Shown here piece after piece: positions 56,644-64,000 of a DNA stretch of 64,000 nucleotides (within the stretch, counting starts at the first letter, position 1; every line of letters starts with the position of its first letter). A model generated the notes under the pieces. That model worked only from the letters and a program-made list of their open reading frames with translations, did no database searches and was not told the DNA's origin. The position numbers were made by a program, and so were the translations under genes. Source of the DNA: CAWKGC01 sp963849005 (lineage in GTDB: Bacteria; Pseudomonadota; Gammaproteobacteria; Burkholderiales; Usitatibacteraceae); NCBI GenBank assembly GCA_963849005.1, contig CAWKGC010000029.1, forward strand, positions 1-64,000. The letters are read 5' to 3'.

Positions 56644-57585
56644 TCATTGCGGCTTCGCGGCGGGTTTCGCCGGCGCCGCCTTGGATGGCTCGACCAGCTT
56701 CGAAAGCGGCTTCGGCCCTGATGGCGCGCCTTCGGCCGGGTGCTTGAAAGCCATGGGCTTGCCCGCCTTCGCCTTCTGCGACACGAACACTTCGGGCGCG
56801 ATCACGGGATCGAGTTTCCAGTTGGAAAATTCCATCTCGTGACGCAACTGCAACGGATCCGTGCGATAGACCGCGCGAACGCGGCGCGGCAGCTTGTCGT
56901 CGGTGCCGATCCAGATCTGCAGGAAAACGTCCTCGTTCGCCCACACCATCATGTCGGTCTTCACGCCGCCGACCACGCCCGACGGGCCGATATAGAAAGC
57001 GAGCTTCACCCCGTCGGTAAGCGCGGCATACGGATCGGCCATGAGCAGATCCATGAACGGATAGTAGATGCCCGCCTTGACGTAGGCTTGTTTCAAGGCC
57101 GCGTCGACGGTCGGCGGCGCGTCGGCAACGGCAACAAGGTCCGCGACCGGAGCGTAGGCCATCATCACCTTGCCGTCGTAGTAGAACTCGGAGGCCGGCC
57201 CGTCGCCGGGCATCACGATCCTGAGCTTGTCCGGGCGCTGCATCGTCGCGTCATAGCGCGACGTATAGACGATGGGCGGCCCGTACCTGCTCGGATACTC
57301 GTACCCGACGGTGGCCGTGAACGACATCGACTTGGCCGCCGCAAGGCGGGCGCCCATGGCCTTGAGCAACTCCATCGCCCGCGGCTCGACCACCAGCTTC
57401 AGCGGCGCCGCTGCCGGCTTCTTCGCCGCCGGCTTTGCCGCCGTTGTCGCCTTGGCGGGCGCAGGCGCGGACGCGGACGATGCTGCCTGCGCCGCCGCAT
57501 CCGAAACCACGAACGCGCTGAGCACCAGCCCCATCGCGCACAGGCCGCGCGGAAGTTTCACCCACTCCACGATTTTTCGATTCAT
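56644..57585 (-). CDS. Exported DUF2092-family protein
   Basis: A 313-residue protein with a signal (GLCAMGLVLSAFVVSDAAA), an Ala/Pro/Lys linker, and a domain of about 220 residues with the DUF2092 pattern: MELLKAMGARLAAAKSMSFT, YDATMQRPDKLRIVMPGDGP, EFYYDGKVMMAYAPVADLVA, GIYYPFMDLLMADPYAALTD and DDKLPRRVRAVYRTDPLQLR. The fold is akin to periplasmic LolA/LolB-type half-barrels that bind lipids. It lies 13 bases from both neighbours, so it is firmly within the transcript. Confidence 0.8.
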   Translation of the reverse strand: MNRKIVEWVKLPRGLCAMGLVLSAFVVSDAAAQAASSASAPAPAKATTAAKPAAKKPAAAPLKLVVEPRAMELLKAMGARLAAAKSMSFTATVGYEYPSRYGPPIVYTSRYDATMQRPDKLRIVMPGDGPASEFYYDGKVMMAYAPVADLVAVADAPPTVDAALKQAYVKAGIYYPFMDLLMADPYAALTDGVKLAFYIGPSGVVGGVKTDMMVWANEDVFLQIWIGTDDKLPRRVRAVYRTDPLQLRHEMEFSNWKLDPVIAPEVFVSQKAKAGKPMAFKHPAEGAPSGPKPLSKLVEPSKAAPAKPAAKPQ

Positions 57586-57598
57586 TGCCGGGAAATCC

Positions 57599-57895
57599 TT
57601 ACGGAATCATTCCGCATTCGAACATCTTGTTGACGATAGGCGCCGAAACCTTGGCGAAGAACGCCTGGCGCATCTGGGGATCCCCCTTGAGCGCCGCGAT
57701 CGCCCGCTGTTCCATCTCCGGCTTCGGCTTGCCCTGGCCCTGCGCCTTTTCCGCCCACAACTGCTCGCAGGTCGAGGTCTGGTATTTCTGGATCACCTTG
57801 TTGGCGACCGCGTCCATGATCGGATACTGGGCCACTGCCACGCCGGCGACGAGCACAACGGGTACAGCCGCCAACAGCCAGATTCGCTTGTTCAT
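57599..57895 (-). CDS. Small exported protein with a cysteine pair
   Basis: 98 residues, family unknown. Signal peptide (RIWLLAAVPVVLVAGVAVA) followed by a helical mature protein (PIMDAVANKVIQKYQTSTCE, QRAIAALKGDPQMRQAFFAK) with two cysteines (STCEQLW and FECGMIP) placed for a disulfide. It starts 101 bases after the upstream gene stop. The gene is too small to assign a function; its tight position with DUF2092 suggests the two act together. Confidence 0.65.
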   Translation of the reverse strand: MNKRIWLLAAVPVVLVAGVAVAQYPIMDAVANKVIQKYQTSTCEQLWAEKAQGQGKPKPEMEQRAIAALKGDPQMRQAFFAKVSAPIVNKMFECGMIP

Positions 57896-57996
57896 GAGGC
57901 ACTCCTTGGGATTGGGTTTGGGGATCCTGGTTTCCTGCTCGCAAGAATTGTACTGTACTCGGCGACCTGCGGAGAATCCGCGGATCCCCGATATTC

Positions 57997-58788
57997 CTAC
58001 GGCTTGAAGTTGCTGTATTCGCCGCCCGCGCGGTCGTAGGTGTTGCCGAAGTTGTCCTGCGTGATGTGCGCGGTGCCGGTCTTGTCCGGGGTGAGGATCA
58101 GGTCCTGTTCGAGCACCACCGAGCGGAACTTCCAGCCCGACGGCGGCTTCAGGCGGCTGCCAAGGTTGGCGATGTCGGCGAAGTTCTGATCGGGGAAGGT
58201 GATGAGGCTGAAGGACTTCATGACCCAAGGGTTGCCATCGGGGTCGTCCAGCACGGAAATGCGCGTGCCCTTGTTGAAGCCGAACCTGGTGTGCCGCGTG
58301 ACGGTGATGTTCTTGTAGTCGGCCGCACCGGGTTCTGTGCTGATGCCCCTCAGGTCCAGCCAGTTCACCCAGCGTGCCTTCATGCCGCCGAAGTCCACCT
58401 CCTTGCCCATCTCGACCTCGATCCAGTCCAGCGTCCACAGGCGGGGGCCGTTCTTGAACACGGCCAGCATGCCGAACTGCCTGGCCATCTCCTTGACGTC
58501 GATCTTGTCCAGCAACGCAGCAGGTGAAGAGTCGCGAGTGGTGTCGCTGCCATTCAGGCCCCAGGTGTTGTAGACGTTCGCCGCCAGATTCTTGGTGATC
58601 GCGTTGCCGCCGATCTGGAACATCTCGGTGTAGCGGCCCCCGTAAGTGTCCTTGAAGGTGTTCGGTTTCGCGCCTGCGCCGTCGTTGGGCAGGGTCACGA
58701 CCAGCTTGGGATACAGGACGACGGCAGCGATGGCGATGATGGCGGCGACGATGCCGAGTGCCCACTTGATGTTCTTGCTCATTGCCAT
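57997..58788 (-). CDS. Membrane-anchored exported protein, unknown family (paralogue A)
   Basis: A 263-residue protein: one N-terminal membrane helix (WALGIVAAIIAIAAVVLYPK) then a folded exported region. It shares the block DNFGNTYDRAG and the pattern L-x(4)-P-x-G-W-K-F-R-x(3)-L-x-x-D-L with the gene downstream of the DUF1254 gene (58833-59630), as well as GNPWVMKSFSLITF versus GKVLVMQSWTNFTN. It lacks the lipobox of that paralogue. No domain name is known to me. It has a good ribosome site (AAGGAGAGAACC). Confidence 0.65.
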   Translation of the reverse strand: MAMSKNIKWALGIVAAIIAIAAVVLYPKLVVTLPNDGAGAKPNTFKDTYGGRYTEMFQIGGNAITKNLAANVYNTWGLNGSDTTRDSSPAALLDKIDVKEMARQFGMLAVFKNGPRLWTLDWIEVEMGKEVDFGGMKARWVNWLDLRGISTEPGAADYKNITVTRHTRFGFNKGTRISVLDDPDGNPWVMKSFSLITFPDQNFADIANLGSRLKPPSGWKFRSVVLEQDLILTPDKTGTAHITQDNFGNTYDRAGGEYSNFKP

Positions 58789-58832
58789 GGTTCTCTCCTT
58801 GGGTTACCAAGCCGTTGCGATGGCGATTCAGC

Positions 58833-59630
58833 CTACGGCACGTAGTTGCACGCCGCGTCGTAGCCGCAACCCTGGTACGTGTTGTTGAATTCGTCCTGCG
58901 TCACCCAAGCCAGGTAGCTCGGCGCCGGGGCGTGAACGGTCAGGTCGCGATCCAGCACCTTGGTCCGGAACTTCCATCCCGGCGGCAACTGCTTGAACTG
59001 GCTGCCCAGGTCCTTGAGGTTGGCCGCGGTCTCGCCCTTGTTGGTGAAGTTGGTCCAGGACTGCATGACCAGCACCTTGCCGTCGGGCATGTCGAGCAGA
59101 TAGACCGTGCTGCCCTTCTTGAACAGGTACTTGTTGTTGCGCGAGATCTGGCCGGGGTGGTAGTGGCCCGCGCCGACTGCAGCCTTCATCACGGCCACCG
59201 GCACGACACCCATGTAGGCCATCTTGACCGATCCGAACTGGCGCTCGTCGCCGACCTCGTAGACCCAGAACTCGTCCCACGTCCAGTAACGGGTGGGGTT
59301 GAGCCACGCGTCTCTTGCGCCGTTGTCCTTGATGATCTGCGCCTTGTTCTTCTCGAGCTCGGCGAACTGTTCCGGGGTGCAGTGTTCGGTGCCGGTGGTC
59401 GGGTTGTAGAAAATCGCGACCGCGTTCTCCGGCGACGTGCCGTAGAACAGGCCCACCTCGCAGAACTGGTAGTTGGGCCCGGTCGCGTAGATCTGCTTGC
59501 CGGGGATGAGGTGCAGCTTCTGCTGCTCGGCCATGTTCTGCTCTGCGGTGGCGCAGCCGCCAATGACAACGGCAGCCGATACCGCAGCAAGAATTGCAAT
59601 GTTGCGGACGTTCATTCCGGACTTTTTCAT
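58833..59630 (-). CDS. Lipoprotein, unknown family (paralogue B)
   Basis: A 265-residue lipoprotein: lipobox VIGGC at residues 21-25 after a hydrophobic run (NIAILAAVSAAVV). Mature text: KLHLIPGKQIYATGPNYQFC, YYNPTTG-like FYNPTTGTEHCTPEQFAELE, ARDAWLNPTRYWTWDEFWVY, AVGAGHYHPGQISRNNKYLF. The C-terminal blocks (PPGWKFRTKVLDRDLTVHAP, DEFNNTYQGCG) match paralogue A. Six cysteines occur after the lipobox. The start at MKKSGMN is set by GGAGGATGGA; an earlier ATG is weaker. Second gene after the DUF1254 gene in this transcript direction. Confidence 0.68.
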   Translation of the reverse strand: MKKSGMNVRNIAILAAVSAAVVIGGCATAEQNMAEQQKLHLIPGKQIYATGPNYQFCEVGLFYGTSPENAVAIFYNPTTGTEHCTPEQFAELEKNKAQIIKDNGARDAWLNPTRYWTWDEFWVYEVGDERQFGSVKMAYMGVVPVAVMKAAVGAGHYHPGQISRNNKYLFKKGSTVYLLDMPDGKVLVMQSWTNFTNKGETAANLKDLGSQFKQLPPGWKFRTKVLDRDLTVHAPAPSYLAWVTQDEFNNTYQGCGYDAACNYVP

Positions 59631-59712
59631 TCCATCCTCCATTGATATCGATTGCCACCGGAAAAGTTTCGGGCATCTACGAGGAATGATGGCGGCCTCG
59701 TACCCCTTTGGT

Positions 59713-61132
59713 TCAGTGCATTCTCATCACCGGCGGCGGCGTCCACGTGCCGTCGAGGATCGAAGGCGGCGCCTTGCGCGGCGAGTACATCCGCATCACC
59801 AGGACGAACTTGCCCTTCGGCGCCGGGAGCCAGTTGGCCTCCTTGTCCTTGCCGGGCGTTTCCGCCTGCAGGTACATGTCCACCGAGCCGTCCGGATTGG
59901 CGATGAGCTTGTCGCGCTGCGCGAGGTCATAGCGATTGAGGCGATTGGGCACGAAGAAGTAATCGGTGTCGTACATCGTCAGCGACCAGAAGGCCTCGGC
60001 AGGCGGCAACTGGCCCTTCTCGAAGCGGACAAGGTACTTGTACTTGGCGCCGTCGTACTCGTCGCCTTTCGCGTCCTTCAGCGACAAGGGATACACGGCG
60101 TCCTCGGGCCGGTTCCAGCCGGGGCCGAGGAGGTTGGCCATGCCCCGCACAAGATAGTCGGTGCCGAAATTGCCCACGCCCTTGGTGAAGTAGAGCCAGC
60201 CGTTGGTGGTCTTCTCCCTCTTCAGGCGCACGCCCATCTCCACGAGTGCGAGCTTGGGCACGGCCCTGATCGCCTCGAAGTCGACGAATCCCAGTCTGGT
60301 TGGATCGAAGTCCTTCCCCGGGACCAGTCCGATATAGGCCATTCGCGCGACGATCTGCGCATCCTGCGGGCCCGGCGGGTTGGCCTTCATCAACTGCGCG
60401 AGGCGATTGAAATAGGCGTTGATGTCCATCGCGTTGACCTGCTTGCGCACCGCCGTCTTCATGTCGAACTTCGCATCGATGACGCCGGGCGGTGGCGTGT
60501 ACGGCTTGCCATACGCGGACAACGGCACCACCGAGAACTTGTCCTGAAGCGCGTGCACCGCCTTGTAGTCCTCGGGCGTGCCGGTGCTGTAGATGCGGCC
60601 GAGGATCCACACCATCCCGGTGGAGGACTTCACTTCCTTCACGCCCTGCGGCAGCGCGCCCGACCAGCCCGGTCCCGTGATCGCGTAGGCCTGCGCCTTG
60701 CCCCCGGTCGTGCGCGAGCCCGCCACCTCGAATACCTCCGAGTAGCCGTTCATCATCGGCATGATGTAGTAGCGGTCGCCCATGTCGGGAATGCTGAATA
60801 CGACGGGCTCGCTGGAAACGTCGAGCCAGGCCTCGGTGTACAAGCGTGTCGGCATTGGGCGCGGCGCAGCAATGGTTGTCGGCTGCGGGATAGGTGCGCA
60901 TCCGGATCATCTGCCCCATCGGCGCATGTTGCGCATCGGGCTTCGCGACGTTGGTCTGCTGCTTGCGGACCGTATCGAAGGTCACCAGCGGATAGCCGTA
61001 GATGTAGGCGTCGACGGCGATGCTGACCGCCTCGACCGCGCCAAGCGACGAGGCGTCCGCGGCGGCGGCGACAACGGGAAAAGCCAAGCTCGCCCCGAGA
61101 CACAGGGCGGCGGCGTGCATGGTCGATTTCAA
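59713..61132 (-). CDS. Exported DUF1254/DUF1214 protein (one frameshift)
   Basis: About 472 residues with signal peptide (HAAALCLGASLAFPVVAAAA). The DUF1254 half holds AVSIAVDAYIYGYPLVTFDT, PNADTLYTEAWLDVSSEPVV and MGDRYYIMPMMNGYSEVFEV; the DUF1214 half ends with AEAFWSLTMYDTDYFFVPNR, LNRYDLAQRDKLIANPDGSV and NWLPAPKGKFVLVMRMYSP. The frame shifts near 60850 (PNADTL then YTEAW), where CTG is written CTTG; length 3n+1. Members of this widespread family are exported and of unknown activity. First gene of the exported-protein run. Confidence 0.85.
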
Positions 61133-61237
61133 CGAAGTCTCCGCGCAAAATGTTTCAGTGGGCCGAGGCGCCAGCCCGAGCGGCGAGAAGCGTCATTGCC
61201 TCTCTTAACAACTTGACCCCGCCTGCCTATTCTGGAT

Positions 61238-61293
61238 TCAATCCGGAACCATCGGATTGACAATTGCGGACTGATTTGACGAAACCGGACTGA
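61238..61293. promoter_or_regulatory. Inverted and direct repeats between the DUF1254 gene and the AraC-type regulator
   Basis: TCAATCCG-GAACCAT-CGGATTGA (61238-61260) is a perfect inverted repeat of eight-base arms. Just beyond are two direct repeats of GGACTGA spaced by 19 bases (61268 and 61287). AraC proteins bind such direct repeats, so these are candidate operators for the adjacent regulator. Confidence 0.45.
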
Positions 61294-61341
61294 CATAGGT
61301 CAAGTCCGCCGTGAATAGCGTTGACGAGCCCATCGAGTCAA

Positions 61342-62832
61342 ATGCAAATTGGCGTGGCCGATGCGATTTTCGTCGCAGGCGCACCGGAAGCGGGGAGCAG
61401 GCGAGTGCCCGAATCGAAAAAGAGCAGGATTCCCCGCCGCACCTCGATTACGACGGACAGGCCACGCGTGTTGCAGGAAGGTGACTTCCGGATGGCGACC
61501 CTCATGCCTGTCCCGGGTCTGCTGCGCGAATTGAATTGCGACCCCGGGCCGATACTCGCAAAGGTCGGGCTCGACCTCGCCATGTTCGAGCGGCCGGACC
61601 ATCGGATACCCTTTGACACCGGGGGCGCCCTTCTCGAGGAATGCGCCGCCGCAACAGGCATCCCTCACTTCGGCTTGCTCGCCGGGGCGCGTTTCGAGCT
61701 ATCGATGCTCGGTGTCCTCGGGCAACTGATGCGCAACAGCGATTCCGTGCGGGCCGCGCTGCTCCAGTTCGTCCGGCACCTTCATTTGAACGACCGGGGA
61801 GCCGTCACCTTCCTGCTCAACCTGAACCATGAGGAGATTTCGATTGGCTATGGCGTCTATCGCCACGACACGCCCGGCATCGCCATGATCTACGACATGG
61901 CGCTCGCAATCGGCTTCCGGTTGATGCGCGCGCTGTGCGGCCCGGCGTGGAAACCGATGCGGGTCTCGTTTTCGCGTGGCACTCCGAATGATGCGGCGCC
62001 TTATCGCCGATACTTTCGCGCGCCCGTGCATTTCGACTCGGCGCATTCCGAACTGGTCTTTTCCGCCCGCTGGCTCGATCGCCCCGTGGCAAGCCCCGAC
62101 CAGTCGCAACTCGTGGCAGCGGAGCGCATCGCGCTCGCGGCGGAACAAGGTGACGACGGCCACCTCGTCGAGCGCGCGCGGCGCGCCATCCAGGGCCAGG
62201 TGATCACCGGCGAAACGTCATCACGCCGCATATCGGCGCAGCTTGGCATCCACGAACGCGTCTTGCGCCGGCGCCTGCTCGCGCAGGGGTCGAGCATTCA
62301 TCAATTGATCGGCGCGGCACGCTTCGAATGGGCGCGTCAGCTTCTCGGCGACACGCACCTGACGCTGGCAGAGATCGCCTCTGCCCTGGGCTACTCGGAC
62401 GCGACGGCGTTCTCGCGGGCCTTCCGCAACTGGGCGGACATGACGCCGAGCGCATGGCGCAGCCGGGCCGAAGCGGCTTCCGCTCGCGCCGTCGTTGCCG
62501 CCGCACCCGCGAAGGCATCGCCGCGCAAGGGACGACGCCAGGCTGCCAAGCGCGTTCCGGCCGGAAAGCGCAAGGCGGGAGCCCCTCAGAAACCAGGACG
62601 CGCTCGAAGACGTAGAGCAGGGCGGCCGCGATCGCGAGGAGACCCGAGGATCCGGGTGATGTTCCAGGCCAGCGTCAGGAAGCGCCGGTTGCGGGTGAAG
62701 ACCCAGCCGGCAAGGCTGCCGACGATCATCAGCACCCCGAACATCAGGACAAAGCGAAGGACGATCATCTGGGCGAAAACGGGGTCAGGTTACATTTCCC
62801 GCTTGGGGTCAGACCCCGATTCAAGCGCTTGA
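61342..62832 (+). CDS. AraC-family transcriptional regulator with arabinose-binding-like N-domain
   Basis: Regulator of about 375 conserved residues: an N-terminal domain of the OruR/AraC_binding type (ATLMPVPGLLRELNCDPGPI, LAKVGLDLAMFERPDHRIPF, TGIPHFGLLAGARFELSMLG, LGQLMRNSDSVRAALLQFVR), and a C-terminal two-helix-turn-helix AraC domain (RRISAQLGIHERVLRRRLLA, FEWARQLLGDTHLTLAEIAS, ALGYSDATAFSRAFRNWADM, TPSAWRS). A basic Lys/Arg tail follows. The start is uncertain: ATG 61492 has AGGAAGG upstream, 61342 does not. Beyond about 62590 the frame runs antisense to a small membrane gene and into a repeat, so the true end may be earlier (a stop at 62613-62615 in the next frame). Divergent from the DUF1254 run and likely its regulator. 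Confidence 0.78.
   Translation: MQIGVADAIFVAGAPEAGSRRVPESKKSRIPRRTSITTDRPRVLQEGDFRMATLMPVPGLLRELNCDPGPILAKVGLDLAMFERPDHRIPFDTGGALLEECAAATGIPHFGLLAGARFELSMLGVLGQLMRNSDSVRAALLQFVRHLHLNDRGAVTFLLNLNHEEISIGYGVYRHDTPGIAMIYDMALAIGFRLMRALCGPAWKPMRVSFSRGTPNDAAPYRRYFRAPVHFDSAHSELVFSARWLDRPVASPDQSQLVAAERIALAAEQGDDGHLVERARRAIQGQVITGETSSRRISAQLGIHERVLRRRLLAQGSSIHQLIGAARFEWARQLLGDTHLTLAEIASALGYSDATAFSRAFRNWADMTPSAWRSRAEAASARAVVAAAPAKASPRKGRRQAAKRVPAGKRKAGAPQKPGRARRRRAGRPRSRGDPRIRVMFQASVRKRRLRVKTQPARLPTIISTPNIRTKRRTIIWAKTGSGYISRLGSDPDSSA
62586..62768 (-). CDS. Small membrane protein (probably frameshifted)
   Basis: A 60-residue frame with one clear helix (LRFVLMFGVLMIVGSLAGWV) followed by FTRNRRFLTLAWNITRILG. 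After that the text becomes arginine-rich, while the next frame continues as GLLAIAAALLYVFERVL, a second helix, so a one-base indel near 62645 is likely and the real protein has two helices. It lies between lpxC and the AraC gene, on the lpxC strand. No family recognised. Confidence 0.5.
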   Translation of the reverse strand: MIVLRFVLMFGVLMIVGSLAGWVFTRNRRFLTLAWNITRILGSPRDRGRPALRLRARPGF

Positions 62833-62911
62833 TCGATTGCAGCATCTTGCTGGTCCACGAAATCGGGCTCTGACCCCGGTTTCCGCGGAAATGTAACCTG
62901 ACCCCGTTTTC
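62775..62911. repeat. Nested GGGGTCAG repeat element (copy 3)
   Basis: Outer arms of 25 bases (62775-62799 and 62887-62911, containing GGGGTCAGGTTACATTTCC) pair perfectly. Inside lies a relative of copy 1 (62805-62882) with GGGGTCAGACCCCGATTCA and AATCGGGCTCTGACCCC. It ends two bases from the lpxC stop. The nesting suggests one element inserted between the arms of another. Confidence 0.85.
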
Positions 62912-62913
62912 TT

Positions 62914-63825
62914 TCACGCTGCCAGTAATTGCAACTTGGCGAAGTCCGGCAACTCCGCCGGCGTGTCGAAGGTCACCTCTTCCCAGGCGGACGCATCGGC
63001 AAGCAGCGCGCGAAGGAGCTGGTTGTTCATCGCGTGGCCCGACTTGTGGCCGGAGAATGCGCCGATCAGCGGGTGCCCGAGGAGATAGAGGTCGCCCACG
63101 GCATCGAGCGCCTTGTGGCGCACGAACTCGTTGTCGAAGCGCAGGCCCTCGCTGTTGAGCACGCGGAAATCGTCGATGACGATCGCGTTGTCGAGCGAGG
63201 CGCCGCGCCCGAGGCCGGCGGCGCGCATGTTCTCCATGTCCTGCATGAAGCCGAAGGTGCGAGCCCGCGAAAGCTCTCGCACGAAGGACACCTTGCCGAA
63301 ATCGATCTCGACGCGCGAGGTCGAGCCGTCGAACACCGGGTGGTCGAATTCGATGGAGAACGCCATCTTGAAGCCGTCGTACGGCTCGAGGCGCACGCGC
63401 TTGTCGCCCTCGACGATCTCCATCGCCTTCTTCACGCGCACGTACTTGCGGGCGGCCTGCTGCTCGACGATGCCCGCCTGCTGGATGAGGAACACGAAGG
63501 TACCGGCGCTGCCGTCCATGATCGGCACCTCCGTCGCCGTCAGGTCGACATAGGCGTTGTCGACGCCGAGTCCCGCAAAGGCCGACATCAGGTGCTCGAC
63601 GGTGGCCACGCGCACGCCGTTCTCCTCGAGGCATGTGGAAAGGCGCGTGTCCTTCACGTTCAGCGCGATGCCGCGGACATCGGCCGGCTCGGCGAGATCG
63701 ACCCGGCGAAACACGATGCCCGTGCCGGGCGCGGCCGGGCGCAGCGTCATCGCCACCTTGTCGCCGGTGTGCAGTCCCACGCCGGTGGCGCGGACAAGGT
63801 TTTTCAAGGTGCGCTGCGCGATCAT
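62914..63825 (-). CDS. lpxC: UDP-3-O-acyl-N-acetylglucosamine deacetylase LpxC
   Basis: Committed zinc-dependent step of lipid A synthesis. 303 residues: IAQRTLKNLVRATGVGLHTG, NVKDTRLSTCLEENGVRVAT, the zinc histidine in VEHLMSAFAGLGVDNAYVDL, PIMDGSAGTFVFLIQQAGI, RTFGFMQDMENMRAAGLGRG, DDFRVLNSEGLRFDNEFVRH, and HKALDAVGDLYLLGHPLIGA carrying the other zinc ligands, then GHKSGHAMNNQLLRAL. The frame is intact. The start at MIAQ is the family start; an upstream ATG at 63858 is not conserved. Usually beside dciA in betaproteobacteria; here separated from it. Confidence 0.96.
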   Translation of the reverse strand: MIAQRTLKNLVRATGVGLHTGDKVAMTLRPAAPGTGIVFRRVDLAEPADVRGIALNVKDTRLSTCLEENGVRVATVEHLMSAFAGLGVDNAYVDLTATEVPIMDGSAGTFVFLIQQAGIVEQQAARKYVRVKKAMEIVEGDKRVRLEPYDGFKMAFSIEFDHPVFDGSTSRVEIDFGKVSFVRELSRARTFGFMQDMENMRAAGLGRGASLDNAIVIDDFRVLNSEGLRFDNEFVRHKALDAVGDLYLLGHPLIGAFSGHKSGHAMNNQLLRALLADASAWEEVTFDTPAELPDFAKLQLLAA

Positions 63826-63838
63826 TTGCCCAATTCTA

Positions 63839-64000
63839 TCATCGGCTTGGCCACTCATCGAAGGACTGGCGGTAGTTCACGCCCACGCGGCTGGTGTCGC
63901 CCGCCTCGGCGCGCAGCGTGAACTGGTTGTTGAGGAGGTACTCGAGCCGCAACACGGTCTGCGCGCCGGCGAGCCCCTGCTCGTAGGTCACGTACAGCCG
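63839..64000 (-). CDS. tamB: C-terminal end of a TamB-like translocation/assembly protein (cut by window)
   Basis: Only 53 residues lie in the window: RLYVTYEQGLAGAQTVLRLE, YLLNNQFTLRAEAGDTSRVG, VNYRQSFDEWPSR. They resemble the closing strands of TamB, the inner-membrane-anchored protein that works with TamA and in phospholipid transport. The stop is at 63839-63841, 13 bases before the lpxC start, so lpxC is probably in its transcript. Confidence 0.7.
   Translation of the reverse strand, partial: RLYVTYEQGLAGAQTVLRLEYLLNNQFTLRAEAGDTSRVGVNYRQSFDEWPSR

Noticed and set aside
62765..63634. Large minus strand frame running through the repeat and lpxC
   Set aside because: It is in another frame than LpxC and has Arg-rich text; LpxC motifs are complete in 62914-63825.

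Overview
The window looks like a GC-rich (roughly two thirds G+C by eye) betaproteobacterial chromosome. The main evidence is gene order: rpsU-yqeY-dnaG-rpoD, gpmA-envC-ctpA-moeB, rhodanese-grxC-secB-gpsA, and an lpxC / dciA / M23 / secA / argJ / DUF815 / Nudix-ThiE block. It reads as chromosome: there are no insertion sequences, phage genes, plasmid functions or CRISPR arrays. Genus cannot be fixed from the sequence; a soil or freshwater lineage near Usitatibacter would fit but is only a guess.

Layout. 0-8.7 kb: FadE with a PsrA-like TetR repressor and a clear palindromic operator, a trypsin-fold protein lacking the catalytic histidine, metY, an SPFH/NfeD membrane pair, a CoA-binding protein, a secreted esterase and a universal stress protein. 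8.7-15.6 kb: a transmembrane Ser/Thr kinase, a CAT-anticodon tRNA, and the macromolecular synthesis operon. 15.6-25.3 kb: tsaD, moeB, ctpA, envC, gpmA, azlCD, rhodanese, grxC, secB and gpsA. 25.3-31.2 kb: an accessory cassette of three related pilin-like proteins, a small beta-rich protein, a fimbrial-type chaperone and a convergent LysM + beta-barrel + SdrD-like protein. I rate this the best candidate for an undescribed surface-fibre system; a perfect CRP-type site lies upstream of its operon. 31.2-37.7 kb: trmL, comF and a biotin operon bioB-F-H-C-D followed by a HAD phosphatase. 37.7-43.4 kb: urea ABC transporter urtABCDE behind a sigma-54 promoter. 43.4-53.8 kb: Nudix-ThiE, DUF815 ATPase, methyltransferase, acetyltransferases, argJ, a UbiA-family prenyltransferase, secA, and an M23 peptidase. 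53.8-62.8 kb: dciA, then a second accessory block, a seven-gene run encoding only exported proteins (patatin lipoprotein, Gly/Thr repeat protein, DUF2092, a small Cys-pair protein, two paralogous unknowns, DUF1254/DUF1214) facing an AraC-type regulator. 62.8-64 kb: lpxC and the end of a tamB-like gene.

Noncoding highlights: three elements built on a GGGGTCAG motif (43.4, 49.7, 62.8 kb), one of them a perfect 70-bp palindrome with no spacer; intercistronic hairpins after the first pilin gene, after urtA and after rpsU; and a rho-independent terminator after rpoD.

Quality caution. Around 28-30 reading-frame breaks occur, including in essential or near-essential genes (rpoD, trmL, bioF, bioC, bioD, dciA). 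Ten of the eleven genes with a single clear break and both ends in the window have a length of 3n+1, as expected from single-base insertions in an unpolished long-read assembly. I therefore annotate these as intact genes carrying assembly indels rather than as pseudogenes, and mark where each frame shifts.
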